DNA from: Isoptericola peretonis
GTDB taxonomy: Bacteria > Actinomycetota > Actinomycetes > Actinomycetales > Cellulomonadaceae
NCBI GenBank assembly: GCA_023241745.1
Contig: JALQCY010000007.1
Span: 114,202-178,201, forward strand
Length of the DNA stretch: 64,000 nucleotides
Direction: 5' to 3'
The notes under the pieces are model-generated. The model searched no databases, was not told where the DNA came from, and saw nothing but the letters and a program-made list of their open reading frames with translations. Shown in pieces: positions 25,214 through 33,970 of this stretch. The position numbers and the translations under genes are program-made. The stretch's first letter is position 1, and every line of letters starts with the position of its first letter.

Positions 25214-26524
25214 GTGCATGACGACGTGACGCACGGCCGCCGGTCCGTGGCCGACCACGCGGCCGCGGTGGCCGGGCTGGTCGCGCCCGCGCTGGCGGCG
25301 GCACGCGAGAGGACCGCCGCACGGGTCGACGTCGCGACGCTGCTGACGCAGGTGGGAGCCGGGGCCGGGCTGGCGCCGCGGGTGCTGGCCGGCGACGCGG
25401 TGGCCACGGTCGCGCTGCCGGGCTTCGACAACTCGCAGATGGACGGGTACGCCGTGCGCTCGGCAGACCTTAGGGGGGCCTCGGGGACCGCGCCGGTCGC
25501 GCTGCCCGTCGCCGCTCCCGTGCCCGCGGGGACGCAGCCCCCGCCGCTGGAGCCGGGCACCGCGGCGCCCGTCATGACCGGCGCGCCCGTGCCCGCCGGG
25601 GCCGACGCCGTCGTCAGGGTCGAGGACGCCGACCCGCCGCGGTTCCCGGCGTTCGACGACGCCGCCGGCGACCCCTCGTGCGAGACGACGGTGCGGTTCG
25701 CCGCGCCCGTCGTCCCGGGCGCGTTCGTGCGGGCCGTCGGGTCGGACGTCGCGGCGGGTGACCTGCTGCTGCCCGCCGGGACGCCGCTGGGGGCCCCGCA
25801 GCTCGGGGCCCTCGTCGCGGCGGGCCTGCGCGCCGTCGAGCTCGCCCCGCCGCCGCGCGTGCTGCTGGTCTCGACCGGCTCGGAGCTGGCGCCCGCGGGC
25901 GCGACGCTCGGGCCGGCGCAGGTCCACGACGCCAACGGCGCCGCCCTCACGGCCGCGCTCGCGCAGGCCGGCGCCCGGGTCACGACCCGTGTCGTGCCCG
26001 ACGATCCCGACGCGCTGCGCCGGGTGCTCGCCGACGCGTCCGACGACGTGGCGCTCGTCGTCACGACCGGTGGCGTCTCCGCGGGCGCGTACGAGGTGGT
26101 GCGCCAGACGCTCACCGGCGCCTGGTTCGGGCACGTCGCCGTCCAGCCCGGAGGGCCGCAGGGCCTGGGCACCGTCGTGCTCGGCTTGCGGGAGGTCCCG
26201 CTCGTGGCGTTCCCGGGCAACCCGGTGAGCGCCTACGTGTCGTTCGAGCTGTTCCTGCGCCCCGTGCTCGCCGCCGCGACAGGCGCGGCGCCCGCGAGGC
26301 GCCCGGCCGGCCGCGGCCCGCTCGCCGCACCGCTCGACTCGCCCCCGGCGCTGCACCAGGTGCGGCGCGGGGCGCTCGACGACGCCGGTCGGGTCCGGAT
26401 GGTCGGCGGGCCCGGCTCGCACCTGCTCACCCACCTCGCCGCCGCGACGGTCCTCGTGCACGTGCCGCCCGGCGTCGCGCACCTCGCCGCCGGCGACCCC
26501 GTCGACTACTGGGAGCTCCGTTGA
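25214..26524 (+). CDS. moeA: Molybdopterin molybdenumtransferase MoeA
   Basis: 436-residue enzyme inserting molybdenum into adenylylated molybdopterin. The conserved LPGFDNSQMDGYAVR motif is near residue 75, followed by MTGAPVPAGADAVVRVED, and VTTGGVSAGAYEVVRQ with FPGNPVSAYVSFELF in the C-terminal catalytic half. GTG 25214 is chosen from the TAGGCT promoter and because homology-like sequence begins shortly after. First of three coupled cofactor genes; its stop overlaps the moaC TTG. Confidence 0.94.
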   Translation: MHDDVTHGRRSVADHAAAVAGLVAPALAAARERTAARVDVATLLTQVGAGAGLAPRVLAGDAVATVALPGFDNSQMDGYAVRSADLRGASGTAPVALPVAAPVPAGTQPPPLEPGTAAPVMTGAPVPAGADAVVRVEDADPPRFPAFDDAAGDPSCETTVRFAAPVVPGAFVRAVGSDVAAGDLLLPAGTPLGAPQLGALVAAGLRAVELAPPPRVLLVSTGSELAPAGATLGPAQVHDANGAALTAALAQAGARVTTRVVPDDPDALRRVLADASDDVALVVTTGGVSAGAYEVVRQTLTGAWFGHVAVQPGGPQGLGTVVLGLREVPLVAFPGNPVSAYVSFELFLRPVLAAATGAAPARRPAGRGPLAAPLDSPPALHQVRRGALDDAGRVRMVGGPGSHLLTHLAAATVLVHVPPGVAHLAAGDPVDYWELR

Positions 26525-27042
26525 CCGCACACCCCGACCCGACCGGCGACCCCGCGCAGGGTCTGTCGCACTACCGCGCCGACGGTGCCGCGCACATGGT
26601 CGACGTCTCCACCAAGGACGTGACGAGGCGCGAGGCGACGGCGACCGGCGTGCTGCGCACCCGGGCGGACGTCGTCGCCCGCATCGCGTCCGGCGACCTG
26701 CCCAAGGGCGAGGCGATCGCCACCGCGCGCATCGCCGGGATCCTGGGCGCCAAGCGCACGCCCGACCTCGTGCCGCTGTGCCACCCGCTGCCGATCTCCG
26801 GCGTGGAGATCGACGTCGTGCCCGCGGGAGACGCCGTCCGGATCACCGCGACCGTCCGCACGACCGGCCGCACCGGCGTCGAGATGGAGGCGCTCACCGC
26901 CGTCACCGTCGCCGGGCTCACGCTCTACGACATGATCAAGGCCCTCGACAAGGCCGCCGTGCTGACGGACGTGCAGGTCGTGGCCAAGTCGGGCGGGAAG
27001 TCGGGCGACTGGACGCGCGCGACGGACGGGGAGGGCGCATGA
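26521..27042 (+). CDS. moaC: Cyclic pyranopterin monophosphate synthase MoaC
   Basis: 173-residue enzyme converting the MoaA product to cyclic pyranopterin monophosphate, the first molybdopterin intermediate. The signature PLCHPLPI, the acidic TGVEMEALTAVTVAGLTLYDM block and KALDKAAVLTDVQVVAKSGGKSG are all present. The start is a TTG at 26521, overlapping the moeA stop (TTGA), with an extended N-terminus of about 15 residues before LSHYRADGAAHMVDVS. ATGA overlap with the next gene. MoaA, its partner, is not in the window. Confidence 0.95.
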   Translation: MTAHPDPTGDPAQGLSHYRADGAAHMVDVSTKDVTRREATATGVLRTRADVVARIASGDLPKGEAIATARIAGILGAKRTPDLVPLCHPLPISGVEIDVVPAGDAVRITATVRTTGRTGVEMEALTAVTVAGLTLYDMIKALDKAAVLTDVQVVAKSGGKSGDWTRATDGEGA

Positions 27043-28139
27043 CCGGCACGCACGGGCAGCACGAGCAGCACGACGCGGGTCGGCGGGAGCGCCGCGTCGC
27101 CGTCGTCGTGGCCTCCGACCGCGCGGCGGCGGGGGAGTACGAGGACCGCTCCGGGCCGGCCGCCGTCGCGTGGTTCGCCGCGCGTGGCTGGCGCACGTCG
27201 CCGCCCGTCGTGGTGCCGGACGGCGAGCCGGTGCGTCAGGCGCTCGCCGACCTGCTGGTCGCGGCGCCCGACGACGCCCCGGACGTGATCGTCACCAGCG
27301 GCGGCACGGGGCTGGGCCCGCGCGACCGCACGCCGGAGGCGACGCGCGCCGTCCTCGACCGGGAGGTCCCGGGCATCGCGGAGCTCGTCCGTGCCCGCTC
27401 GATCGCACCCACGGACCCCGCGCGGCGCGCCGTCCCGGCGGCGGCGCTGTCCCGCGCCGTCGCCGGGGTGGCCGGGCGCACCCTGGTCGTCAACCTGCCC
27501 GGCTCCGTCGGCGGGGTGCGCGACGGTCTCGACGCGCTCGCCGAGGTGCTGCCGCACGCCGCCGACCAGCTGCGCGGCGGCGACCACCCCGGCGGTGCCG
27601 AGCCCGCCGACGACCATGCCCCGACGGGGTCGACGGGGTCGACGGGGTCGACGGGGTCGACGGGGTCGACGGGTTCGACGGGCGCGTCCGGCGCGGCGAC
27701 GGTGCTGCGCGCCGACGTCGTGGACGCCCCCCTGGACGCGCTGGTCGCGGAGCTGAGCTCACTGGTGCGCGACGACGCGTGCGGCGCGGTGGCGACGTTC
27801 ACCGGCTACGTGCGCGACCACGACGAGGGGCGCGGGGTCGCCCGGCTGCACTACGAGGCGCACCCGGACGCGGCGGGCGTGCTGCGGGCGGTGGCGGAGC
27901 GGGTCGCGCGGCGCACGGCGGAAGCCACCGGCGACCGGGTGCGTGCCGCCGTCGTGCACCGGACCGGCGACCTGGGGATCGGCGACGTGGCCGTCGTCGC
28001 CGCCGTCGCGGCCGGGCACCGGCAGGCCGCGTTCACCGCCGCGTCGGACCTGGTCGAGGAGCTCAAGGCGGAGGTGCCGATCTGGAAGGAGCAGGGCTTC
28101 GACGACGGCACCTCCGAGTGGGTCGCGTCGCTCGGCTGA
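27039..28139 (+). CDS. MoaB/MogA - MoaE fusion (molybdopterin adenylyl/biosynthesis domain plus molybdopterin synthase large subunit)
   Basis: 366-residue fusion. Residues about 18-175 are a MoaB/Mog domain (VAVVVASDRAAAGEYEDRSGP, VTSGGTGLGPRDRTPEAT, VNLPGSVGG). Residues about 225-366 are MoaE, with the catalytic-lysine region ELKAEVPIWKEQGF and the dimer segment LHYEAHPDAA. The two are joined by a flexible linker containing six Thr-Gly-Ser units (residues 196-213). MoaB prepares molybdopterin for MoeA, and MoaE builds the dithiolene with MoaD, which is not encoded here. ATGA overlap couples it to moaC. Confidence 0.92.
   Translation: MTGTHGQHEQHDAGRRERRVAVVVASDRAAAGEYEDRSGPAAVAWFAARGWRTSPPVVVPDGEPVRQALADLLVAAPDDAPDVIVTSGGTGLGPRDRTPEATRAVLDREVPGIAELVRARSIAPTDPARRAVPAAALSRAVAGVAGRTLVVNLPGSVGGVRDGLDALAEVLPHAADQLRGGDHPGGAEPADDHAPTGSTGSTGSTGSTGSTGSTGASGAATVLRADVVDAPLDALVAELSSLVRDDACGAVATFTGYVRDHDEGRGVARLHYEAHPDAAGVLRAVAERVARRTAEATGDRVRAAVVHRTGDLGIGDVAVVAAVAAGHRQAAFTAASDLVEELKAEVPIWKEQGFDDGTSEWVASLG
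27624..27677 (+). repeat. In-frame 9-bp tandem repeat encoding a Thr-Gly-Ser linker
   Basis: Six copies of ACGGGGTCG (the last with one change, GGT for GGG) encode (TGS)x6 between the MoaB and MoaE domains. The near-identity at DNA level points to recent slippage, and copy number may vary among strains without breaking the frame. Confidence 0.95.
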
Positions 28140-28188
28140 TCGTCCGCTGATCGTCCTCCGGTCGCCCGGGGACGGGGGCGAACCGGCA

Positions 28189-28210
28189 GGTCACCTGCTG
28201 TTCACCTGAG
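28189..28210 (+). promoter_or_regulatory. Pho box (PhoP-type direct repeats) upstream of phoX
   Basis: Two adjacent 11-bp direct repeats, GGTCACCTGCT (28189-28199) and GTTCACCTGAG (28200-28210), fit the actinobacterial PHO box built from GTTCACC-like units. A weaker third unit, GCGAACCGGCA, precedes them at 28178. They lie 38 nt upstream of a TACGTT -10 (28249-28254). Activation by PhoP under phosphate limitation is inferred from the repeat and the gene downstream. Confidence 0.7.
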
Positions 28211-28248
28211 GGTCGGTGTCCGGACGGCAGCGCGCCATGGCCGGTCCC

Positions 28249-28254
28249 TACGTT
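28249..28254 (+). promoter_or_regulatory. phoX -10 element
   Basis: TACGTT about 40 nt before the phoX ATG. No good -35 is present, consistent with dependence on an activator at the upstream repeats. Confidence 0.5.
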
Positions 28255-28293
28255 CGGGCACGTCACCCCCCGGATCACCCTCAGGAGTGCCCG

Positions 28294-30546
28294 ATGACGA
28301 TCGCCCCCGAGTCGCGCCCGCTGCTGGAGCTCGCGGCCACGCCTCACAGCCCCCACTACGCGCGCGGCAAGCGCAGCGCGGTCACGTGCCGCCTCAAGTG
28401 CGCCGACGCGTGCTCGCACCCCGCACCCAACGAGTCCGCCAACGAGTACTTCCGCGACGTCGCGGCCCGCGCCCTGTCCCGGCGCGTCATGCTGGGCGGC
28501 CTCGCCGCCGCGGCCGCCACCGTCGTCGTCGGCGCCCAGGTGGCCGGCGCGCCCGGCGCGGGCGCCGCCACGGCCGCCGGGCGCGGGCACGGTGCCGGCA
28601 AGGGCCTCGCGTTCGGCGCGATCACCCCGCAGGACGCCGCGACCGACGCGTTCGTCGTCCCGGACGGCTACGAGTGGTCGCCGATCATCCGCTGGGGCGA
28701 CCCGATCCTGCCCGGCGGCCGCGCGTTCGACGCCGCGAACCAGACGCCGGAGCAGCAGGCCAAGCAGTTCGGCTACAACGTCGACTACCTCGACATCCTG
28801 CCCGCCGACCCGGACGACGTCCGCCCCCGCGGCGGCAAGACCAAGCGCGGCACGCGCGGCCTGCTGGTGAGCAACCACGAGTACACCAACGCGGGCATCA
28901 TGTTCGACCCGTCGCTCGACGCCGCCACCCGCCGCGCCATCGAGCGCGCCGCCTGGGGCCTGTCCGTCGTCGAGGTGCGCCGCGACCGCGAGGGCTCCCC
29001 GTGGACGTACTCGCGGATCAGCCGGTACAACCGCCGCATCACCGTGGACACGGAGTTCCACGTGGACGGCCCGGCGGCCGGCTCGTACCTCATGAAGACG
29101 GTCGAGGACCCGACCGGCACCCGCGTGCGCGGCACGCTGAACAACTGCGCGGGCGGCACGACGCCGTGGGGCACGGTCGTCTCCGGCGAGGAGAACTACA
29201 ACGCCAACTTCCGCGTCAACGGCAAGGACCCGCGCGACGCGCGATACGGCCTCTCGACGAACCCCACGAGCTACGGCTGGGAGCTCGACGACCCGCGCTT
29301 CGACGGCAACAACCCGGGCTACGAGTACGAGAACCACCGGTTCGGCTGGATCGTCGAGGTCGACCCCTACGAGCCCGACGAGGCGCCGGTGAAGCACACC
29401 GCCCTGGGGCGGTTCAAGCACGAGGGCGCCAACGTCATCCTGTCGAAGCGCGGCCACGCGGTCGCCTACATGGGCGACGACGAGCGGTTCGACTACGTGT
29501 ACAAGTTCGTGTCGAAGAACCGGTTCCGTGAGGGCAGCAGCCGCTGGGCCCGCCGGCACAACAAGACGCTGCTGTCCGAGGGCGACCTGTACGTGGCGCG
29601 GTTCACCGGCGACTCCCCGGCGTCCGAGATCGACGGCACCGGCGCGGTGCCCTCCGACGGCGGGTTCGACGGCACGGGAGAATGGGTCCCGCTGGTCAAG
29701 GACGGCGAGTCGCGCGTCGAGGGCATGACCGTCGAGGAGGTGCTCGTCTTCACGCGGCTGGCTGCGGACGCGGTGGGCGCCACCAAGATGGACCGCCCGG
29801 AGGACGTGGAGCCCAACCCGCTCACCGGCCGCGTCTACGTGGCGTGCACCAACAACACCGACCGTGGCAAGGCGGGCAAGGAGGGCGCCACCGAGCCCAA
29901 CCCCCGCACCACGAACCGCGACGGCCACGTGGTCGAGATCATCGAGGACGGCGGCGACCAGACGGCCGAGACCTTCACCTGGAACCTGCTGCTCGTCGCC
30001 GGGGACCCGTCGGTGAACGACTCGACGTACTTCTCGGGCTTCCCCGCCGACAAGGTGTCGCCCATCTCGTGCCCGGACAACCTCGCGTTCGACGCCGAGG
30101 GCAACCTGTGGATCTCGACCGACGGCCAGCCGTCCACGATCCAGAAGTGCGACGGGCTGTTCAAGGTGACCCTCACCGGTCGCCAGCGCGGCCGCGTGGA
30201 GCAGTTCCTGTCCGTGCCGCGAGGGGCCGAGACCTGCGGTCCGGTGATCGACTCCCGCGACGGGCTGGTCTACGTCAACGTGCAGCACCCGGGGGAGGAC
30301 GGCAGCTACGACGCCCCGGACTCGCTGTTCCCGGACTACCTCGCCGAGGGCGAGGCGGCCCCCGCCGGCGCCTGGCGCGGCCCCCGACCGTCCACGATCC
30401 AGGTCTACAAGGCGGGTCGTGGCGGGCACCCGGGCCACGGCCACGGCCACGGCAACGGCCACGGGAAGGGCAACGGGAAGGGTGACGGGCGCGGCGACGG
30501 CGGCTGGGACGGCCCCGGGCCCTTCCCCTGGCCGCGCCACCGCTGA
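28294..30546 (+). CDS. phoX: PhoX-family alkaline phosphatase (DUF839), Tat-exported
   Basis: 750-residue calcium/iron phosphatase that releases phosphate from organic esters outside the cell. A twin-arginine signal lies unusually deep (SRRVMLGGLAAAAATVVVGAQ at about residues 62-85), after a conserved N-terminal region with cysteines (CRLKCADACSHP), as in other actinobacterial PhoX proteins. Body motifs include RGLLVSNHEYTN, NNCAGGTTPWGTVVSGEENYN and DRPEDVEPNPLTGRVYVACTNN, and CPDNLAFDAEGNLWISTDG. The last 35 residues are a Gly/His/Lys/Asp tail (GHGHGHGNGHGKGNGKG). ATG 28294 has a CAGGAG ribosome site. Likely phosphate-regulated through the Pho box upstream. Confidence 0.93.
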   Translation: MTIAPESRPLLELAATPHSPHYARGKRSAVTCRLKCADACSHPAPNESANEYFRDVAARALSRRVMLGGLAAAAATVVVGAQVAGAPGAGAATAAGRGHGAGKGLAFGAITPQDAATDAFVVPDGYEWSPIIRWGDPILPGGRAFDAANQTPEQQAKQFGYNVDYLDILPADPDDVRPRGGKTKRGTRGLLVSNHEYTNAGIMFDPSLDAATRRAIERAAWGLSVVEVRRDREGSPWTYSRISRYNRRITVDTEFHVDGPAAGSYLMKTVEDPTGTRVRGTLNNCAGGTTPWGTVVSGEENYNANFRVNGKDPRDARYGLSTNPTSYGWELDDPRFDGNNPGYEYENHRFGWIVEVDPYEPDEAPVKHTALGRFKHEGANVILSKRGHAVAYMGDDERFDYVYKFVSKNRFREGSSRWARRHNKTLLSEGDLYVARFTGDSPASEIDGTGAVPSDGGFDGTGEWVPLVKDGESRVEGMTVEEVLVFTRLAADAVGATKMDRPEDVEPNPLTGRVYVACTNNTDRGKAGKEGATEPNPRTTNRDGHVVEIIEDGGDQTAETFTWNLLLVAGDPSVNDSTYFSGFPADKVSPISCPDNLAFDAEGNLWISTDGQPSTIQKCDGLFKVTLTGRQRGRVEQFLSVPRGAETCGPVIDSRDGLVYVNVQHPGEDGSYDAPDSLFPDYLAEGEAAPAGAWRGPRPSTIQVYKAGRGGHPGHGHGHGNGHGKGNGKGDGRGDGGWDGPGPFPWPRHR

Positions 30547-30563
30547 CGCCCACCGAGGTGGTC

Positions 30564-30611
30564 CGGTTCTCGCCGAGGTAGTGGTCCAGGCCATTATCCC
30601 GGCGAGAACCG
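30564..30611. terminator. 12-bp perfect stem after phoX
   Basis: CGGTTCTCGCCG (30564-30575) and CGGCGAGAACCG (30600-30611) form a perfect stem with a 24-nt loop, beginning 18 nt after the phoX stop. Best read as the phoX terminator. The long loop leaves room for another role. Confidence 0.55.
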
Positions 30612-30686
30612 CACTCCCTCGCGGTGTCTCGGGCCACCACGGCAGGGAGGTCGGCGGCCCGGGGGAGGCGGGGGGTGAACAGTTCG

Positions 30687-30692
30687 TAGACT
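30687..30692 (+). promoter_or_regulatory. iscS -10 element, probable leaderless transcript
   Basis: TAGACT lies 8 nt before the iscS GTG at 30701; no Shine-Dalgarno sequence is present. Confidence 0.5.
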
Positions 30693-30700
30693 GGGGAACC

Positions 30701-31954
30701 GTGACCACCCCCGAGGCGCCCGCGGGCGCCTACCTCGACCACGCCGCCACGACCCCCATGTCGCGCGCGGCGCTCGAGGCGTACGTCGCGGAGGCCGGCC
30801 GCGCGGGCAACGCGAGCTCGCTGCACTCGGCGGGACGCGCAGCGCGGCGCGCGGTCGAGGAGTCGCGCGAGTCCGTCGCGGCGTCGCTCGGCGCCAGGCC
30901 GAGCGAGGTGATCTTCACCGCCGGCGGCACGGAGGCGGACAACCTCGCGATCAAGGGCATCTTCTGGGGCCGCCGCCGCACCGACCCGCGCCGGACCCGC
31001 GTGCTGGTCTCCGCCGTCGAGCACCACGCGGTGCTCGACCCGGCGTTCTGGCTGGCGGGGCACGCGGGCGCGGAGATCGTGCTGCTGCCGGTCGACGGCG
31101 ACGGGCGCGTGGACCTGGCCGCGCTGCGCGCCGAGCTCGTGGCGCACGGCGACGAGGTGGCCCTCGTCTCGGTGATGTGGGCCAACAACGAGGTGGGCAC
31201 GCTGCAGCCGGTGCGCGACGTCGTCCGGCTCGCGCACCAGCACGGCGTCCCGGTGCACACCGACGCCGTGCAGGCCGTCGGCCAGGTCGAGGTCGACTTC
31301 GCGGCCTCGGGCGTGGACGCGCTGACGGTGACGGGGCACAAGCTGGGCGGCCCCCTGGGCGTCGGCGCGCTGCTGGCACGGCGCGACCTGCCGATCGAGG
31401 CCGTGCTGCACGGCGGCGGCCAGGAGCGCGGCGTGCGCTCGGGCACGCTGGACGCGCCCGCGATCCGCGCGTTCGCCGTCGCGCTCGCGGAGGCCGTCGC
31501 CGCCCGTCCCGAGCGGGCCGCGACGCTGGCCGCTCTGCGCGACGCGCTCGTCGCCGGGGTGCGCGCCGCCGATCCCGAGGCAGTGCTGCGCGGCCCCGAG
31601 CCCGCCCCGTTCCCGGCCGGCGGACCCGGCGAGGTGCCCGCACGCCTGCCCGGCAACGCCCACTTCACCTTCCCCGGCGCCGAGGGCGACTCGCTGCTCT
31701 ACCTGCTGGACTCCGCGGGCGTGCAGGCGTCGACCGGTTCCGCCTGCCAGGCGGGCGTGCCGCAGCCGTCGCACGTGCTGCTCGCCATGGGGGTTCCGGA
31801 GCTCGACGCCCGCGGCGCCCTGCGGTTCACCCTCGGCGCGACCTCGACGCGCGACGACGTCGCCCGCCTCCTCGCGGCGCTGCCCCAGGTCGTGGAGCGG
31901 GCCCGCGCGGCGGGCCTCGTCACCGGGGCCGTCCGTGCGGGAGGTGCCGCATGA
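30701..31954 (+). CDS. iscS: Cysteine desulfurase (IscS/NifS type)
   Basis: 417-residue PLP enzyme taking sulfur from cysteine as an enzyme persulfide. Conserved parts: [11 protein letters not shown] at the N-terminus, [15 protein letters not shown], the VEHHAVLDP histidine segment, [10 protein letters not shown], the PLP lysine in [10 protein letters not shown], and the loop cysteine in STGSACQAG. Directly upstream of and overlapping mnmA (4 nt), so sulfur delivery for tRNA 2-thiolation is the likely main role, as for the iscS-mnmA pair of mycobacteria. No iscU or other Fe-S genes are adjacent. Confidence 0.95.
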   Translation: MTTPEAPAGAYLDHAATTPMSRAALEAYVAEAGRAGNASSLHSAGRAARRAVEESRESVAASLGARPSEVIFTAGGTEADNLAIKGIFWGRRRTDPRRTRVLVSAVEHHAVLDPAFWLAGHAGAEIVLLPVDGDGRVDLAALRAELVAHGDEVALVSVMWANNEVGTLQPVRDVVRLAHQHGVPVHTDAVQAVGQVEVDFAASGVDALTVTGHKLGGPLGVGALLARRDLPIEAVLHGGGQERGVRSGTLDAPAIRAFAVALAEAVAARPERAATLAALRDALVAGVRAADPEAVLRGPEPAPFPAGGPGEVPARLPGNAHFTFPGAEGDSLLYLLDSAGVQASTGSACQAGVPQPSHVLLAMGVPELDARGALRFTLGATSTRDDVARLLAALPQVVERARAAGLVTGAVRAGGAA

Positions 31955-33078
31955 GGGTGCTGGCCGCCATGTCGGGCGGCGTGGACTCGGCCGTCGCCGC
32001 CGCGCTCGCGGTGGAGGCGGGCCACGACGTCGTCGGCGTGCACATGGCGCTGAGCCGCAACCGCGACCAGTTCCGCACCGGCTCGCGCGGCTGCTGCTCC
32101 ATCGAGGACGCCGGCGACGCGCGTCGCGCCGCGGACGTGCTCGGCATCCCGTACTACGTCTGGGACCTGTCCGAGCGGTTCGAGGAGACCGTCGTCGCGG
32201 ACTTCCTGTCCGAGTACGAGGCCGGCCGCACCCCCAACCCGTGCGTGCGCTGCAACGAGCACATCAAGTTCGAGGCGCTCCTGGACAAGGCGACCGCGCT
32301 CGGCTTCGACGCCGTCGCCACGGGCCACTACGCGCGGGTCGTGACGCACGAGGGTCCGGACGGGACCGTGTCCCGCGAGCTGCACCGGTCGCCGAACGCC
32401 GAGAAGGACCAGTCGTACGTGCTGGCCGTCATGGGCCCGGACCGTCTGACGCGGGCGATGTTCCCGCTCGGCGGGTTCGCCTCCAAGGCGGAGGTCCGCG
32501 CGGAGGCGGAGCGGCGCGGCCTGTCGGTGAGCGCCAAGCCCGACTCCTACGACATCTGCTTCGTGGCCGACGGCGACACGCGCGGCTTCCTGCGCGACCG
32601 GCTCGGCTCGCGGCCCGGCGAGGTCGTGGACACGGACGGCAACGTCGTGGGCGACCACGACGGTGCGTACGCGTTCACGGTCGGGCAGCGCAAGGGGCTC
32701 GGCCTCGGCCGGCCGGCCGCCGACGGACGCGCGCGGTACGTCGTGGACGTGCAGACGTCGTCCAACACGGTCGTCGTGGGCCCGGCCGAGCTGCTCAGCG
32801 TGGACCGCGTCGCGGCCGGGCAGGCGGTGTGGATCACCGCGCCGCACGAGCACGCCGACGGCGCGTGGCTCGACGACGTCGAGGTGCAGGTCCGCGCGCA
32901 CGGCGCTCCGGTGCCCGCCCGGGCACGGGCCACGACGGCCGCCGACGGCTCGCCGTCGATCGACGTCGAGCTCACCGGCCGCCCGCTGCGCGGCGTGGCC
33001 GCGGGGCAGTCGCTCGTCGTCTACCGCGGCACGCGCGTGCTGGGCCAGGGGACGGTCGCGCGCGCCTGGCGCGCCTGA
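31951..33078 (+). CDS. mnmA: tRNA-specific 2-thiouridylase MnmA
   Basis: 375-residue enzyme that adenylates and thiolates U34 in the wobble position of Lys/Glu/Gln tRNAs. The PP-loop [13 protein letters not shown] is at the N-terminus; the catalytic cysteines are in [14 protein letters not shown] and [10 protein letters not shown]; the sulfur comes from the IscS encoded upstream. [10 protein letters not shown] and the C-terminal beta-barrel domain complete the family pattern. ATGA overlap with iscS. Confidence 0.96.
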   Translation: MRVLAAMSGGVDSAVAAALAVEAGHDVVGVHMALSRNRDQFRTGSRGCCSIEDAGDARRAADVLGIPYYVWDLSERFEETVVADFLSEYEAGRTPNPCVRCNEHIKFEALLDKATALGFDAVATGHYARVVTHEGPDGTVSRELHRSPNAEKDQSYVLAVMGPDRLTRAMFPLGGFASKAEVRAEAERRGLSVSAKPDSYDICFVADGDTRGFLRDRLGSRPGEVVDTDGNVVGDHDGAYAFTVGQRKGLGLGRPAADGRARYVVDVQTSSNTVVVGPAELLSVDRVAAGQAVWITAPHEHADGAWLDDVEVQVRAHGAPVPARARATTAADGSPSIDVELTGRPLRGVAAGQSLVVYRGTRVLGQGTVARAWRA

Positions 33079-33092
33079 GGCGAGGCGGCGCG

Positions 33093-33905
33093 TCAGCCCC
33101 GCGCGAGCCGCTGCCGGTGCGCCTCGTACAGCACGATCGAGGCGGCGTTCGAGGCGTTGAGCGAGCTCGCCGACCCGGCCATGGGGATCGCGACGGTGAC
33201 GTCGGCGGCCTCCCGCCAGCCCTTCGACAGCCCGGCGGTCTCGTTGCCGACCGCCAGCAGCACGGGGCCGGTGAGGTCGACGTCGGCGGGCGCGGCGTCG
33301 CCGTCCTCGTCGGTCGCGACGACGGTGACCGGGGTCCCGGCGTCGCGCTGCGTCCCCACCCAGTCCAGCACCTCGTGGTGCGACGCGGCGCGGACCACGG
33401 GCAGGGCGAACAGCGAACCCGTCGAGGCGCGCACGGACTTCGGGTCGTAGGGGTCGGCCGCGTGGCCCGTCACCACCAGGCCGTCGGCGCCGAACGCGTC
33501 GGCGGACCGCACGACCGCCCCGACGTTGCCGGGCTGGGTGGGCCGGTCGAAGACGACGCCCAGGAACGAGGGCCCCACCGGGACCCGGGCCAGGTCGTCG
33601 GGCGGCATGGCGACGACGGCGAGCAGCTCGGTGGCGCCCTCCTCCTTCTCCGAGAGCTCGGCGAGCAGGTCGGGCGCCATGGCGATGGTCTCGGCGCCGG
33701 TGGCCTGGAGCAGGTCCTGCGCCCACGACGACAGCCGGCGGTCGGTCTCGTGCAGCAGCGTGCGCACCTGCCAGCCGTGCTCGGCGGCCATCGTGATCGG
33801 CCGCACGCCCTGCACCAGGAACTCCCCGGCGCGGCCTCGCTTGGTGCGGTTGGTGAGCAACGTCTGGAGCTGCTGGAAACGGGCGTTGCGCACGGTGATC
33901 CGCAT
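33093..33905 (-). CDS. SpoU/TrmH-family RNA 2'-O-methyltransferase
   Basis: 270-residue SPOUT methyltransferase. The N-terminal half (FQQLQTLLTNRTKRGRAGEFLVQGVRPI) resembles the SpoU substrate-binding domain; the C-terminal knot contains LGVVFDRPTQPGNVGAVVRSADAFGADGLVV (motif 1), LLAVGNETAGLS (motif 2) and IPMAGSASSLNASNAASIVLYE (motif 3). It modifies ribose in rRNA or tRNA; the exact target cannot be told. ATG 33905 is the natural start. It converges on mnmA, with 14 nt between stops. Confidence 0.9.
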   Translation of the reverse strand: MRITVRNARFQQLQTLLTNRTKRGRAGEFLVQGVRPITMAAEHGWQVRTLLHETDRRLSSWAQDLLQATGAETIAMAPDLLAELSEKEEGATELLAVVAMPPDDLARVPVGPSFLGVVFDRPTQPGNVGAVVRSADAFGADGLVVTGHAADPYDPKSVRASTGSLFALPVVRAASHHEVLDWVGTQRDAGTPVTVVATDEDGDAAPADVDLTGPVLLAVGNETAGLSKGWREAADVTVAIPMAGSASSLNASNAASIVLYEAHRQRLARG

Positions 33906-33970
33906 GGCCGCAGTCTCCCACGGGGAGACGCGCCTCCGGGCCGCGTGCGGCGTCCGAGGTGTCGGCGGTG

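Noticed and set aside
27600-27690. CRISPR-like or VNTR locus at the GGGGTCGAC repeats
   Set aside because: The repeat is tandem without spacers, in frame, and translates to a (TGS)n linker between two recognised domains.
28136-28156. Tandem 11-bp duplication CTGATCGTCCG at the moaB-moaE stop codon
   Set aside because: Two copies only, the second imperfect at the last base; no clear function, though it may reflect a small duplication.
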